A stretch of DNA of 64,000 nucleotides, from assembly GCF_001687105.1 (NCBI RefSeq), contig NZ_CP014595.1, positions 1,821,001-1,885,000 on the forward strand. The letters run 5' to 3'. Below, piece after piece: positions 1 through 8,166 of this stretch. The translations under genes and the position numbers were made by a program. This DNA comes from Salipiger sp. CCB-MM3 (GTDB lineage: Bacteria; Pseudomonadota; Alphaproteobacteria; Rhodobacterales; Rhodobacteraceae). Each line of letters starts with the position of its first letter. Within the stretch, counting starts at the first letter, position 1. A model generated the notes under the pieces. The model ran no database searches. It had not been told where the DNA came from and worked only from the letters and a program-made list of their open reading frames with translations.

Positions 1-1523
1 ACCGCCGGGAACATCAGCACCACGTGGCGCAGGTTCTGGCATTCGGCGACGCGGGTCAGCACGTATTCCTCGAGGAAGCGGGCGTTGACGAAGTAGAGGC
101 TCTCATCGACCCGCAGCGTCAGCACGCCGGGCAGAGTTTCCACCTCATGCCGAAGCACGTTGCGGAAGTGATGCGTGCCCGGCACCAGTCCAACCTCGGC
201 CACATGCGGCTTCGAGGTCTTGTAGAGATGCAGCAGGATCGACAGCAGCACGCCCGCAGAGACGCCTACTTCGACGCCCACGAGCAGGGTCAGCACGATG
301 GTCGCTGAGACGGCGGTGAAATCTACCTTCGAATAGACCCAAGTCTTCTTGAGGATCGAGAAATCGACGAGGCTCAGCACGGCGACGATGATCGTCGCGG
401 CCAGTGTGGCCTTCGGCAGGAAGAACAGCAGCGGGGTCAGCACCAGCGTCGCGAGGCCGATGCCCACGGCGGTATAGGCGCCTGCCGCGGGGGTTTCCGC
501 GCCTGCGTCGAAGTTCACCACCGAGCGCGAGAAGCCCCCCGTCACCGGAAAGCCGCCCGAGAGGGCCGAGCCGATATTGGACGCGCCAAGGCCGATGAGT
601 TCCTGATCCGGGTCGATCCGCTGGCGGCGCTTGGCGGCGAGGGTCTGTGCGACCGAGACGGATTCCACAAAGCCGATGATCGAAATCAGGATCGCGGGCA
701 TCAGCAGGGTCTTCCACATCGACGGATCCAGCGAAGGGGCCGAAAGCGGTGGCAGGCCCATGGGCACTTCGCCGACGACCTTCACGCCCACCTCATTGAG
801 GCCAAATCCCCAGCTCAGCAGGGTGGTCACCGCCACGGCGGCCACCGGGCCGGCCTTGGCGAGGATGTCGGCCATGCGCGGGCCCAGCCCCATGCTGCGC
901 AGCAGCGGCTTCAGCCCCTTGCGCACCCAGAACAGAAAGGCGGTGGCGGCGACGCCGATGGCCAGCGTGATGAAGTTCGTTTCCGGCAGATGCGCGACCA
1001 GCGAGCCGACAAGCTCGACCAGCGTGTGGCCCTCGGCGCTGATGCCGAAGATATGCTTGAGCTGGGAGGCGGCGATCAGCACGCCCGAGGCAGTGATGAA
1101 CCCCGCGATCACCGGGTGGCTGAGGAAGTTGGCAAGAAAGCCGAGCCGCAGCACGCCGATGAGCACGAGGAAGGCGCCCGAGATGAAGGCCAGCGTGACC
1201 GCCGCCAGCGCGATCTGCGCCGGATCGCTGAGGCCCAGCTGGCCGATCGCGGCGGCGGTCATCAGCGAGACCACGGCCACCGGGCCCACCGCCAGTGCGC
1301 GGCTGGTGCCAAAGATCGCATAGGCCACCAGCGGCAGGATCGAGGCGTAAAGACCCATCTCGGCAGGCAGCCCCGCGAGCAGGGCATAGGCCAGCGATTG
1401 CGGGATCAGCATGATCGTCACGATGACAGCGGCCACGAGGTCGGAGGTCGCGGTGTCGCGGTCGTATCGGCTGGCCCAGTCGAGGATCGGCAGGTAGCGG
1501 GACAGGCGGCGAGGGATCTGCAT
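1..1523 (-). CDS. SulP family inorganic anion permease (partial, C-terminus beyond left edge)
   Basis: Inner-membrane anion permease of the SulP/SLC26 family; the substrate (sulfate, sulfite, bicarbonate or another anion) cannot be read from sequence. The frame from ATG 1523 stays open to the left edge (about 507 codons). It begins MQIPRRLSRYLP and has the SulP signature region with IPQSLAYALLAGLP near residue 50, many hydrophobic helices, and the start of a cytoplasmic STAS domain at the end (LRVDESLYFVNA). It follows the SQR-like fusion gene on the same strand but is separated from it by a hairpin terminator and a second SqrR-type palindrome, so it probably has its own sulfide-responsive promoter. 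That context suggests export or uptake of an oxidised sulfur anion; this is inference. Confidence 0.9.
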   Translation of the reverse strand, partial: MQIPRRLSRYLPILDWASRYDRDTATSDLVAAVIVTIMLIPQSLAYALLAGLPAEMGLYASILPLVAYAIFGTSRALAVGPVAVVSLMTAAAIGQLGLSDPAQIALAAVTLAFISGAFLVLIGVLRLGFLANFLSHPVIAGFITASGVLIAASQLKHIFGISAEGHTLVELVGSLVAHLPETNFITLAIGVAATAFLFWVRKGLKPLLRSMGLGPRMADILAKAGPVAAVAVTTLLSWGFGLNEVGVKVVGEVPMGLPPLSAPSLDPSMWKTLLMPAILISIIGFVESVSVAQTLAAKRRQRIDPDQELIGLGASNIGSALSGGFPVTGGFSRSVVNFDAGAETPAAGAYTAVGIGLATLVLTPLLFFLPKATLAATIIVAVLSLVDFSILKKTWVYSKVDFTAVSATIVLTLLVGVEVGVSAGVLLSILLHLYKTSKPHVAEVGLVPGTHHFRNVLRHEVETLPGVLTLRVDESLYFVNARFLEEYVLTRVAECQNLRHVVLMFPA

Positions 1524-1579
1524 GGGCGGTGTCCTGAGTTGCGCTCGCCCCGGTGGGAGCCGGGGTTTGGACTCTATAT

Positions 1580-1595
1580 ATTCTTAGAGCTGAAT
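1580..1595. promoter_or_regulatory. Putative SqrR/BigR operator upstream of the SulP gene
   Basis: The sequence reads ATTC, eight bases (TTAGAGCT), GAAT. This matches the ATTC-N8-GAAT palindrome known for the persulfide-sensing ArsR-family repressor SqrR (BigR in rhizobia). It lies 57 bases upstream of the SulP start, next to an AT-rich TATATA stretch that could serve as a -10 region on the minus strand. A second copy precedes the neighbouring fusion gene, which makes chance occurrence less likely. Confidence 0.65.
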
Positions 1596-1630
1596 TTGTG
1601 AAGCGGGAAACGTATTTCCCCCAAAATAGT

Positions 1631-1658
1631 CTTGGCGCGGAACAGCGTCCGCGCCAAG
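1631..1658 (-). terminator. Intrinsic terminator of the SQR-like fusion gene
   Basis: A perfect 11-bp stem (1631-1641 with 1648-1658) closes a 6-base loop. On the minus strand it is followed by a short T-rich run (ACTATTTT). It lies just after the fusion gene's stop and before the SulP operator, so it separates the two transcription units. Confidence 0.7.
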
Positions 1659-1680
1659 CTCCACTTGCTGGGAAGATTTA

Positions 1681-3354
1681 TCAAGATGCCGAGACCGGTT
1701 CGGGTTTCGCCATCCATTCTTTCCCGCGCAGCATCGCCTTCCAATAGACCGGCGGAAGGATTTGCTCTTTCAGAAGCCACGCGGCGCGAGTCGGCTTGGT
1801 GCCGTCGATCAGCCATTTGGGGAAGCTGGGCAGCAGCGTCCCGCCATAGCCGAACTCCGCCAGCACGATCTTGCCCCGCTCCACCGTCAGCGGGCAGGAG
1901 CCATAGCCGTTGTAAAGCGCCACGGGCGCCTTGCCGTCGATGTCGGCGGCGACGTTCTCGGCCACCACGGGCGCCTGCATCCGCGCGGCGGCGGCGGTCT
2001 TGGCGTTGGGCGCGTTCATCACGTCTCCAAGACTCCAGACGTTGTCATAGCTCTTGTGCCGCAGCGTGTTCTGATCGACGTCGACCCAGCCCGCCGCGTC
2101 GGCCAGCGGCGAGACACGGATGAAATCCGGCGCGGTCTGCGGCGGGCAGACGTGCATCATATCGAACTCCACCGTCACCTCGGTGGGCTCTGTGTCGGGT
2201 TTGGAGACCTTGAATGTGGCCTTGCGCGCCGGGCCATCCACCGCCACGAGATTATGGAAGAAGTTCAGCTTGGCACGGTACTTCTCGATGTATGTCTCGA
2301 GCGCGGGGACATAGTCCTTCACGCCGAAAAGCACGCCGCCAGCGTTCATGAACTCGATCTGCACGCGCGGCAGCACGCCGGTGCGGAACCAGTGGTCGCC
2401 CGAGAGATAGAGCGCCTTTTGCGGCGCACCGGCGCATTTGATCGGCATCGGCGGCTGGGTGAAGAGGGCGCGGCCGCCCTTGAAGCCCCGCACAAGCTCC
2501 CACGTGTAGGGCGCGAGATCATAGCGGTAGTTCGAGGTGACGCCGTTTTTGCCCAGCGTGTCCACCAGACCCTCGACCTTGTGCCAGTCGAGCTTCAGCC
2601 CCGGGCAGACGATCAGCCGGTCGTATTTCACCACCCGGCAACCATCCAGCACCACGGCGTTGTCCTCGGGCTCAAAGGCGGCGACGGCGGCCTTGATCCA
2701 ATGCACGCCGCGCGGGATCAGGCTACCCATGGTGCGCGCGGTGGTCTGCGGCTCGAAGATGCCGCCGCCAACCATTGTCCAGCCGGGCTGGTAGTAGTGG
2801 ATGTCGGCGGGATCGAGCAGGGCGATATTCAGGTCGGGCTTGCGCGCCTTCAGGCTGGCCGAGACAGCAATGCCCGCCGCGCCGCCGCCCACCACCACCA
2901 CGTCGAACTTGGCGTCGCCGGTGTCTGTCGGGGTCTTGCCGCCGTTGACGATGCGGCGCACGACGCCCGCCATGTCGTAGCCCGCCTCCTTCGTGGCGGC
3001 GAGGATATGGGCAGGCGGCAGCGCCTTGGCCTGGCTCAGCGACCAGAGCGTGGCCGAGCGGGTGCCGCTGCGGCAATAGGCCAGAACCGGGCCGGGCAGG
3101 TCGCGCAGCGCCTTGCCAAACGCCTCGGCGTCGGCGTCCTGAACCTTGCCGGAGACCACAGGAATGTAGCGCGCCTCAAGCCCGGCGGCCTTTGCGGCGC
3201 TTTCGATCTCTTCGAAGTTTGGCTGGTCGGCCCCTTCACCGTCGGGCCGATTGCAGATGATGGCGCGATAGCCCGCCTCGGCGATCTGCGGCACATCGGC
3301 TGCCGTGATCTGCGGCGAGGCCGCGATGTCGTCGGTGATTTTGCGAATGTCCAA
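1681..3354 (-). CDS. Fusion of phosphatase-like (DUF442/TIGR01244) domain with SQR-like FAD oxidoreductase
   Basis: Probably oxidises sulfide or handles persulfide at the membrane quinone pool. Residues ~1-110 (TTG numbering) form a tyrosine-phosphatase-like/sulfurtransferase domain with the CRSGTRS loop, Cys94. Residues ~150-557 form a sulfide:quinone oxidoreductase-like domain with the FAD loop VVVVGGGAAG and Cys307 in PIKCAGAP. The later position that holds the second redox Cys in human-type SQR is Val445 (LGDVMNAP), but there is a Cys403 in VCPPQTAP. An in-frame ATG exists at 3381. I prefer TTG 3354 because GGAGGA lies 6 bases upstream of it, and the ATG would fall upstream of the start point predicted from the -10 box at 3384-3389. 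The gene is monocistronic and sits behind an SqrR-type operator. Confidence 0.85.
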   Translation of the reverse strand: MDIRKITDDIAASPQITAADVPQIAEAGYRAIICNRPDGEGADQPNFEEIESAAKAAGLEARYIPVVSGKVQDADAEAFGKALRDLPGPVLAYCRSGTRSATLWSLSQAKALPPAHILAATKEAGYDMAGVVRRIVNGGKTPTDTGDAKFDVVVVGGGAAGIAVSASLKARKPDLNIALLDPADIHYYQPGWTMVGGGIFEPQTTARTMGSLIPRGVHWIKAAVAAFEPEDNAVVLDGCRVVKYDRLIVCPGLKLDWHKVEGLVDTLGKNGVTSNYRYDLAPYTWELVRGFKGGRALFTQPPMPIKCAGAPQKALYLSGDHWFRTGVLPRVQIEFMNAGGVLFGVKDYVPALETYIEKYRAKLNFFHNLVAVDGPARKATFKVSKPDTEPTEVTVEFDMMHVCPPQTAPDFIRVSPLADAAGWVDVDQNTLRHKSYDNVWSLGDVMNAPNAKTAAAARMQAPVVAENVAADIDGKAPVALYNGYGSCPLTVERGKIVLAEFGYGGTLLPSFPKWLIDGTKPTRAAWLLKEQILPPVYWKAMLRGKEWMAKPEPVSAS

Positions 3355-3392
3355 GTCGTGTCCTCCCAACTCGATTCGCATAGATCATATAC

Positions 3393-3408
3393 ATTCGAAA
3401 TTAAGAAT
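3393..3408. promoter_or_regulatory. Putative SqrR/BigR operator of the SQR-like fusion gene
   Basis: ATTC, eight bases (GAAATTAA), GAAT, with the dyad extending outward as ATACATTC facing GAATGCAT (7 of 8 positions symmetric). It lies immediately upstream of a minus-strand -10-like box TATGAT (3384-3389), so a bound repressor would block the promoter. The motif is that reported for SqrR, a sulfide-responsive repressor of the ArsR family. No sqrR/bigR gene is present in this window. Confidence 0.72.
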
Positions 3409-3480
3409 GCATTTGGTTCGAGCAGGGAGTGCCGATCACATTGTCGCAGGGTCAGCTTGGGCTGCCAGTCCAGACAAAGA

Positions 3481-3508
3481 AAAACGCCGCCCCGAGGGAC
3501 GGCGTTTT
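3481..3508 (-). terminator. Intrinsic terminator after rpmE
   Basis: AAAACGCCG (3481-3489) pairs with CGGCGTTTT (3500-3508). On the minus strand the stem runs into GCGTTTTTCTTTG. It lies 24 bases past the rpmE stop and ends the translation cluster. Confidence 0.8.
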
Positions 3509-3531
3509 CCAAAAATCCGAAAGGGATGGGA

Positions 3532-3753
3532 TTAGAAGCCCAGGCCTTCGTATTTCTTTTTGAACTTCGACACGCGGCCACCGGCGTCGAGCAGGCGCGA
3601 CGAGCCACCGGTCCATGCCGGGTGCACGGTCGGGTCGATGTCGAGAGACATCTGGTCGCCTTCTTTGCCCCAGGTCGAACGGGTCTGGTAGACGGTGCCG
3701 TCGGTCATCTTGACGTCGATGACGTGATAGTCGGGGTGGATGCCCTTTTTCAT
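3532..3753 (-). CDS. rpmE: 50S ribosomal protein L31
   Basis: Small protein of the large ribosomal subunit, 73 residues, beginning [10 protein letters not shown] and ending KKYEGLGF. The family motif around HPAWTGG is visible. It contains no cysteine, so it is the zinc-free (C-minus) form of L31 without the CxxC ligands of zinc-binding L31. It is the last gene of the minus-strand cluster, 11 bases downstream of rplS and followed by a clear terminator. The start has a GGAGAGCC-type ribosome-binding site. Confidence 0.96.
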   Translation of the reverse strand: MKKGIHPDYHVIDVKMTDGTVYQTRSTWGKEGDQMSLDIDPTVHPAWTGGSSRLLDAGGRVSKFKKKYEGLGF

Positions 3754-3764
3754 AACGGCTCTCC

Positions 3765-4148
3765 TTATGCGTCGGCGCCGGCGAGCGGCTTGTAGTTGGT
3801 CTGCTCTGCGATACGGGCGGATTTGCCGCGACGCGAACGCAGGTAGTACAGCTTGGCGCGACGGACTTTACCGCGGCGCACCACCTCGATCGAATCGATG
3901 TTGGTGGCATAGAGCGGGAAGACGCGCTCGACGCCCTCACCGAAGGAAATCTTGCGAACGGTGAACGAACCCGCGATGCCCTTGCCGTTCTTACGGCTGA
4001 TGCAGACGCCTTCGTAGGCCTGCACACGGGTGCGAGTGCCTTCGGTCACCTTGTAGCCGACGCGCACGGTGTCGCCGGGCTTGAAGTCGGGGATGGTTTT
4101 CCCCAGGGCGGCAATTTGCTCCGCCTCGAGCTGTGCGATCAGATCCAT
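3765..4148 (-). CDS. rplS: 50S ribosomal protein L19
   Basis: Large-subunit protein at the 30S-50S interface, 127 residues, usual length. Family motifs include FKPGDTVRV near residue 22, QAYEGVCI, and the basic stretch [15 protein letters not shown] chose ATG 4148 ([11 protein letters not shown]), with AGGAGAG upstream, over the longer open frame, whose upstream part reads as non-coding. Gene order trmD-rplS-rpmE is the conserved bacterial arrangement. A 386-base gap separates it from trmD, so it may have its own promoter. Confidence 0.97.
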   Translation of the reverse strand: MDLIAQLEAEQIAALGKTIPDFKPGDTVRVGYKVTEGTRTRVQAYEGVCISRKNGKGIAGSFTVRKISFGEGVERVFPLYATNIDSIEVVRRGKVRRAKLYYLRSRRGKSARIAEQTNYKPLAGADA

Positions 4149-4534
4149 CTGACGCTCTCCTATCTGCTCACGGTTTTTTCCGTGAAGGTGTCGCGTTTCC
4201 AGAGCTCCGTGCCTTCGACCGGGTCCGCCTTGGCGCCCGCAGGAGATGGACAACATCTTTGGCCTTTTCCGGCGTAGGCTCCGCGAAGGGGCCAATGCCG
4301 CGTCCGCGCCGCCAAAATCGTGCCGAAGAAACACGGAAGGCGGAAACGAACGAATCCACGAGCGCCCGGCAGGGCGTCGCGGATTGGCGCCATATAGGCG
4401 GGCGCGGGCGTTCAATCAAGGGAAAACTTGCGCCCGAGCGGTGTGGAGAGGGCCGGAGCGAGGGGCGCTGCCCCTCGCGCTCCCCGGCGTATTTTCAAAG
4501 AGAAGAAGGGGCGGGCGAAGGGGCTTTGTGGGCC
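4149..4534. other. Intergenic region trmD-rplS (386 bp) without a gene
   Basis: No convincing gene was seen; the short frames here lack ribosome-binding sites and family motifs. It holds a short hairpin at 4169-4184 (CACGG, six T, CCGTG) in the rplS leader, a GC-rich stem around 4459-4476 (GAGGGGCGCTGCCCCTC), and a half-copy of a palindromic repeat at 4487-4508. It probably contains the rplS-rpmE promoter, which I cannot place. Confidence 0.6.
4487..4508. repeat. Half-copy of a palindromic intergenic repeat
   Basis: This 22-base segment (GCGTATTTTCAAAGAGAAGAAG) differs by one base from 52639-52660, the left arm of a full palindrome between two other genes in this window. Only one arm is present here, preceded by a GC-rich hairpin. 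It is a dispersed intergenic element, not a gene. Confidence 0.7.
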
Positions 4535-5332
4535 TCAGTCCTTGCGGGCCTCATGCGCGGCCCAGAGATCGGGGCGGCGGGTGCGGGTGATCTCTTCGGA
4601 CTGCTGACGGCGCCATGCCTCGATCGCCGCGTGGTTGCCCGAGAGCAGCACATCGGGGATGCGGTGGCCCTCCCATTCGGCGGGGCGGGTGTACTGGGGA
4701 TGCTCCAACAGGCCGCTGGAAAAGCTCTCTTCTTCCGTTGAGGCGGCATTGCCCAGAACGCCGGGGATCAGACGGATCGTCGCGTCGAGCATCATCTGCG
4801 CGGCCAACTCGCCGCCGGTGAGGATGAAATCGCCGAGCGACACCTCAATGATCCGGTAGTGGTCGATGACGCGCTGGTCGAGGCCTTCGAAGCGCCCGCA
4901 GATCATCGTCACACCGGGGGCCTGCGCGAGGTGCTGGGCCATCTGCTGGTCGAAACGGCGGCCGCGCGGGCTGAGGTAGATCAGCGGCGCGCGCTGGTCG
5001 ATCCGCGCGCGGGCATGGTCGATGGCACGGCCCATCACGTCGGCGCGCATCACCATGCCAGCACCGCCGCCCGCAGGCGTGTCGTCGACGTTGCGGTGCT
5101 TGCCCTCGCCAAAGTTGCGCAGGTGGATGGTGCTCAGCTGCCAAAGCCCGTCCTGCAGGGCGCGGCCGGTCAGCGAATGGCCCAGCACGCCGGGGAACGC
5201 CTCGGGGAAGAGGGTGATCACCTGCGCCTGAAACGCGCGGGAAAGCTCCGGCGCCCCGGTCATCAGCTCACGCGGGGTGAGGCTGGGGCGGATGGTTTTG
5301 CGGCCCGCGGCGCGCTGCGGTGTATCGGTCAT
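4535..5332 (-). CDS. trmD: tRNA (guanine-N1)-methyltransferase
   Basis: Methylates G37 of tRNAs using S-adenosylmethionine and so prevents +1 frameshifting. The 265-residue product has TrmD motifs in order: ITLFPEAFPG near residue 40, GGGAGMVM near 90, ICGRFEGLDQRV in the knotted SAM site, SLGDFILTGGE, and RPAEWEGHRIPDVLLSGNH near the end. ATG 5332 (MTDTPQ) gives an N-terminal extension of about 35 residues before the conserved core. A later ATG (MTGAPELS) is possible. It lies downstream of rimM with one unidentified membrane gene between them. Confidence 0.95.
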   Translation of the reverse strand: MTDTPQRAAGRKTIRPSLTPRELMTGAPELSRAFQAQVITLFPEAFPGVLGHSLTGRALQDGLWQLSTIHLRNFGEGKHRNVDDTPAGGGAGMVMRADVMGRAIDHARARIDQRAPLIYLSPRGRRFDQQMAQHLAQAPGVTMICGRFEGLDQRVIDHYRIIEVSLGDFILTGGELAAQMMLDATIRLIPGVLGNAASTEEESFSSGLLEHPQYTRPAEWEGHRIPDVLLSGNHAAIEAWRRQQSEEITRTRRPDLWAAHEARKD

Positions 5333-5378
5333 GGCTGGCTGTCCTTTGCGCCCCGCATAGCGGGGGCGGGCGCAAGGC

Positions 5379-6044
5379 TCAAGCGGAGAGCTGCGGCCCC
5401 CTGTGTGGCCCTCTGCCCGCAGGGCGTCGCAGGCGCGGTGCCACGCGCGCCGTAGCGGCCTGTGCGGGCATCTGATCGCGCAGCGCCAGAACGCGATGCG
5501 GCAGGCGGAAACATTGCGCCAGCGCACCGGCGCGCTCGGGCGCCGCGCGCAGGAGGGTGGCCAGCAGCCAAAGCTCGATAAGCGCCGGACGGTCGAGCGT
5601 TTCCACCGCCCGATCACCATGGCGCAGCAGGCAGCGCTCGAGCACCCGGCGCACCGCATGATCGGCGCTCTCAAGGCCTGCTCCCATGGGCGCAGGGCTC
5701 GACAGCAGCGCCGTGAGGTCGGCGCGCATCTGCAGGGCGGGGGGCAGCGGCTGCGGCGGATGGCGCAGGGCGCGGCGGGTCAGCAGCAGCGGCGGCGGCG
5801 CAAGAAGGCGCTGCCGGGCGCGGCGCAGTGACAGCGCGGCGAGCAGTACCAAAAGCCAGAGGGCGGCAAGCAACTCCAGCCCGCCAGAGGCGGGGTCCAT
5901 GACGCCAAACAGCGCGACGGATCCAAGACCGAGCCCGGCGAGGCAGGCGGCGGTGGCAGGGCGGTCACTCGGTCTAAGGAGGGCAGGCCGCAGCAGCGCG
6001 GCAAAACGCGACGGGAAAAACAACAAATCAAACCTCGGAACCAA
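5379..6044 (-). CDS. Hypothetical membrane protein between rimM and trmD
   Basis: Unrecognised 221-residue protein starting at TTG 6044, with GAGGA 8 bases upstream. Two hydrophobic segments near residues 28-50 and 58-72 suggest an N-terminal membrane hairpin, followed by an Arg/Leu-rich cytoplasmic part. No catalytic motif was seen. The rest of the cluster runs on the same strand and the frame stays open, which supports a real gene. The C-terminal ~30 residues (RVAPRLRRPAGRG) look low in quality, so the end could be misread. Function unknown. Confidence 0.5.
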   Translation of the reverse strand: MVPRFDLLFFPSRFAALLRPALLRPSDRPATAACLAGLGLGSVALFGVMDPASGGLELLAALWLLVLLAALSLRRARQRLLAPPPLLLTRRALRHPPQPLPPALQMRADLTALLSSPAPMGAGLESADHAVRRVLERCLLRHGDRAVETLDRPALIELWLLATLLRAAPERAGALAQCFRLPHRVLALRDQMPAQAATARVAPRLRRPAGRGPHRGPQLSA

Positions 6045-6182
6045 TACACTGATCCTCGTACCCGGCCATCATGGATGAGAGCGCAGGCGGGGTCTATCAT
6101 TTCGCGCGTTTGTTTCTTGCCTGGGGATAATACGACGCAAGGAAGCAGATTACCCCGTGATGGGACGCCTGCCCGCGAGCGG

Positions 6183-6689
6183 TCAGTCGAGCAGGCCCTC
6201 GGGCGGGTCGGCGATGATCCGGCCCGAGGCGAGATCGACCGTGGGCACAACCTCGCGGGTGAAAGGCAGCAACACGGTGGAGCTTGCGCCCGGCACCTGC
6301 AGTTCCAGAAGGTCTGCAGCGCCGTGGTTGAGCACCGCTTTGACCGTGCCGATCTTGGCGCCACCGGTGTCCAGCACCATGAGGCCGATCAGATCGGCAT
6401 GGTAGAACTCATCGTCGGGCAGATCGGGCAGGCGGTCGCGCGGGGCATAAAGCTGCACGCCCTTCAGCGCGTCGGCCTCTTCTTTGGTGCGCACGCCCGA
6501 AAGCCGCGCCGCAAAGCCACCCTTCAGCGGGCGGGTGATCTGAAGATCGAAACTGCGGCTGCCGTCCTCATTGGTGAGCGGGGCGTAATCGGCGATGGCT
6601 TCGGGATCGGCGGTGAAACTCTTCAGCCGCACTTCGCCGTTGACGCCGAACGCGCCACCGAGGGCGCCGACACAGATCATCTCGTCCAA
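6183..6689 (-). CDS. rimM: Ribosome maturation factor RimM
   Basis: Assists 30S head assembly by binding S19. The 168-residue product shows the N-terminal beta-barrel with [20 protein letters not shown] and the C-terminal PRC-barrel with [11 protein letters not shown] and [11 protein letters not shown] longer frame reaches 6764, but I chose TTG 6689 because GGGAGG lies 9 bases upstream and family members begin close to this point. ATG 6680 is too far from that site. The usual rpsP-rimM adjacency is interrupted here by an outer-membrane protein gene. Confidence 0.93.
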   Translation of the reverse strand: MDEMICVGALGGAFGVNGEVRLKSFTADPEAIADYAPLTNEDGSRSFDLQITRPLKGGFAARLSGVRTKEEADALKGVQLYAPRDRLPDLPDDEFYHADLIGLMVLDTGGAKIGTVKAVLNHGAADLLELQVPGASSTVLLPFTREVVPTVDLASGRIIADPPEGLLD

Positions 6690-6740
6690 ATCGATGCGCC
6701 TCCCGTCTGCGCCATTCCGTGGATCGGTGAGAGGCGGAAT

Positions 6741-6758
6741 AGCCCGCCTCTGCGGGCT
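6741..6758 (-). terminator. Weak hairpin after the MipA-like gene
   Basis: AGCCCGC and GCGGGCT pair around a 4-base loop in the short gap between the MipA-like gene and rimM. No T-run follows on the minus strand, so it may be a partial terminator or an RNA-stability hairpin rather than a full stop. Confidence 0.4.
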
Positions 6759-6773
6759 TGGCAATCTTTCAGC

Positions 6774-7610
6774 TTAGAAGCGCAGATTGAACACGCGGGT
6801 CACGCCGACGCGCACGCGGAACTGATCGTTGGAGCCTTCGTCGACGATCGGGCTGTCCGCTGCGTCGCCCTGCAGATTGTCCCACGTGACGGCACCTTCG
6901 ACGCCCCAGAGATCATTAATCTGGTAGCGCGCACCAAACTGCAGACCGGCGCTGACAAGGCCGCCATCGGGATCATAGGCGGGCAGATCGGTGGTGGCCT
7001 CGTCGGGGTCGATACCAGAGTAAGTGTCGAGGAACTCGTCATTCGCCCAGATGAAGCGCGGGCCGAGCGTCAGCTTCCAGCGGTCGGTGGGGCGCACTAC
7101 GTAGTCGATGCCGACCGAGCCCACATAGCCTTCGTGGCCGCCAAAGCCGCGGCGGATGTCGGCGAAGGCCTCATATTGCTCGGCGGTGTAGCCGACGCCG
7201 AGGCCGACCTCATAGGTGGGGTCGATATCGTCGAGGCTCGACAGCGCCGAGTCGGAGCTGGAGTCGCGCTTGCCGAGGTAGCGGAACGAGCCGTGCACGT
7301 CCCAGCCGTAGCTGTCGGCCCAAGGATCGTCGCCGCCGATCTCCGGCACGCCGCGCAGGCGCAGGTGCTTGAAGCTGAAACCGAGGTCGGGGCCCGCTTC
7401 GTATTCGTCGGAGCCCAGGAATTTCGGCGCTGCCGAAACGCCGCCGCGCAGGGTGAAGGTGAACACATTGCCCGCGGATTGGGTCGAGGTCACCGGGGCC
7501 GCCTGAGCGGTGCCGGAGCTGTCTGTAACGCCGAAGTCCTGCGCAAGGGCCGGGCTGGCAAACAGCGCGGCGGCAAGGGTCATCGGGGCGAGATGGCGAA
7601 GCGGCGACAT
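6774..7610 (-). CDS. MipA/OmpV family outer-membrane protein
   Basis: Predicted outer-membrane beta-barrel, 278 residues. It has a signal peptide of ~23 residues (MSPLRHLAP to ALAQ) and a C-terminal aromatic residue in VTRVFNLRF, the usual barrel end. Alternating strands and motifs such as GGVSAAPKFLGSDEYEAGP fit the MipA/OmpV family, whose members scaffold murein enzymes or respond to osmolarity; the exact role here is unknown. It lies between rpsP and rimM, an unusual place for an envelope gene. An rpsP terminator upstream suggests it has its own promoter. Confidence 0.85.
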   Translation of the reverse strand: MSPLRHLAPMTLAAALFASPALAQDFGVTDSSGTAQAAPVTSTQSAGNVFTFTLRGGVSAAPKFLGSDEYEAGPDLGFSFKHLRLRGVPEIGGDDPWADSYGWDVHGSFRYLGKRDSSSDSALSSLDDIDPTYEVGLGVGYTAEQYEAFADIRRGFGGHEGYVGSVGIDYVVRPTDRWKLTLGPRFIWANDEFLDTYSGIDPDEATTDLPAYDPDGGLVSAGLQFGARYQINDLWGVEGAVTWDNLQGDAADSPIVDEGSNDQFRVRVGVTRVFNLRF

Positions 7611-7691
7611 GCAGGATCTCCGGGTATTCTCAAGGGGCTGCTGCGATGAGTGTAGGGCCAGCGCGGCTCTTGTCCAAGCGTCAACGAGAAA

Positions 7692-7717
7692 GGCGCGCAG
7701 GATTGCTCCTGCGCGCC
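7692..7717 (-). terminator. Intrinsic terminator after rpsP
   Basis: An 11-bp stem, GGCGCGCAGGA (7692-7702) with TCCTGCGCGCC (7707-7717), closes a 4-base loop. On the minus strand it is followed by TTTCTCGTTG. It lies 30 bases after the rpsP stop and separates rpsP from the MipA-like gene. Confidence 0.78.
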
Positions 7718-7746
7718 CTTCGACTGTGACAAGGATGTCGCGCAGA

Positions 7747-8121
7747 TTACTCTGCGCCTTCCTCTGCCGGTGCTTCAGCAGCTTCGGCTGCTTTGGCTGC
7801 CTTGGCTTCGGCGCGCTCGGTGGCTGCCTTGCCGGGGACGGCTTTCTTGGGATTGTTGCGCTCTTTCTTCTCGACGGCGCCAGCGGCTTCGAGGAAGCGC
7901 GAGATGCGGTCGGTCGGCTGGGCGCCCTGGCTGATCCAGTACTGAACGCGCTCGACGTTCATCACCACGCGGCGCTCGTCGTCTTTCGGCAGCAGCGGGT
8001 TGTAGGTGCCGAGCTTCTCGATGAAGCGGCCGTCGCGCGGCATGCGCGAGTCGGTTGCGACGATTGCGTAGTGGGGGCGCTTTTTGCTGCCGCCACGGGC
8101 GAGACGGATTTTCATGGCCAT
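7747..8121 (-). CDS. rpsP: 30S ribosomal protein S16
   Basis: Small-subunit assembly protein, 124 residues. The conserved core [19 protein letters not shown] and [11 protein letters not shown] fills the first ~80 residues. The C-terminus is an alphaproteobacterial Ala/Glu/Lys-rich tail ([14 protein letters not shown]). AAGGAG lies 8 bases before ATG 8121, favouring the MAMKIR start over ATG 8115. Upstream are the chorismate mutase, acetyltransferases and ffh on the same strand; a terminator follows. Confidence 0.97.
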   Translation of the reverse strand: MAMKIRLARGGSKKRPHYAIVATDSRMPRDGRFIEKLGTYNPLLPKDDERRVVMNVERVQYWISQGAQPTDRISRFLEAAGAVEKKERNNPKKAVPGKAATERAEAKAAKAAEAAEAPAEEGAE

Positions 8122-8166
8122 TGGTAAATCTCCTTCGAATGGCGTTTGATGACGGGCAAAGCCCTG

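Noticed and set aside
3355..3381. ATG 3381 as the start of the SQR-like fusion
   Set aside because: It lies upstream of the predicted transcription start and lacks a ribosome-binding site, whereas TTG 3354 has GGAGGA at 6 bases.
1762..3795. 677-codon open frame on the plus strand
   Set aside because: It is antisense to the SQR-like fusion gene and rpmE; the translation is His/Arg-rich with no family motif. Long antisense frames are expected at this GC content.
4169..4184. Ribosomal-protein autoregulatory leader in front of rplS
   Set aside because: A short hairpin (CACGG-T6-CCGTG) exists, but it matches no known L19 leader and is too small to claim a regulatory RNA.
6690..6764. N-terminal extension of RimM from 6764
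   Set aside because: The extension is Pro/Arg-rich, not family-like, and the Shine-Dalgarno GGGAGG sits inside it, 9 bases before TTG 6689.
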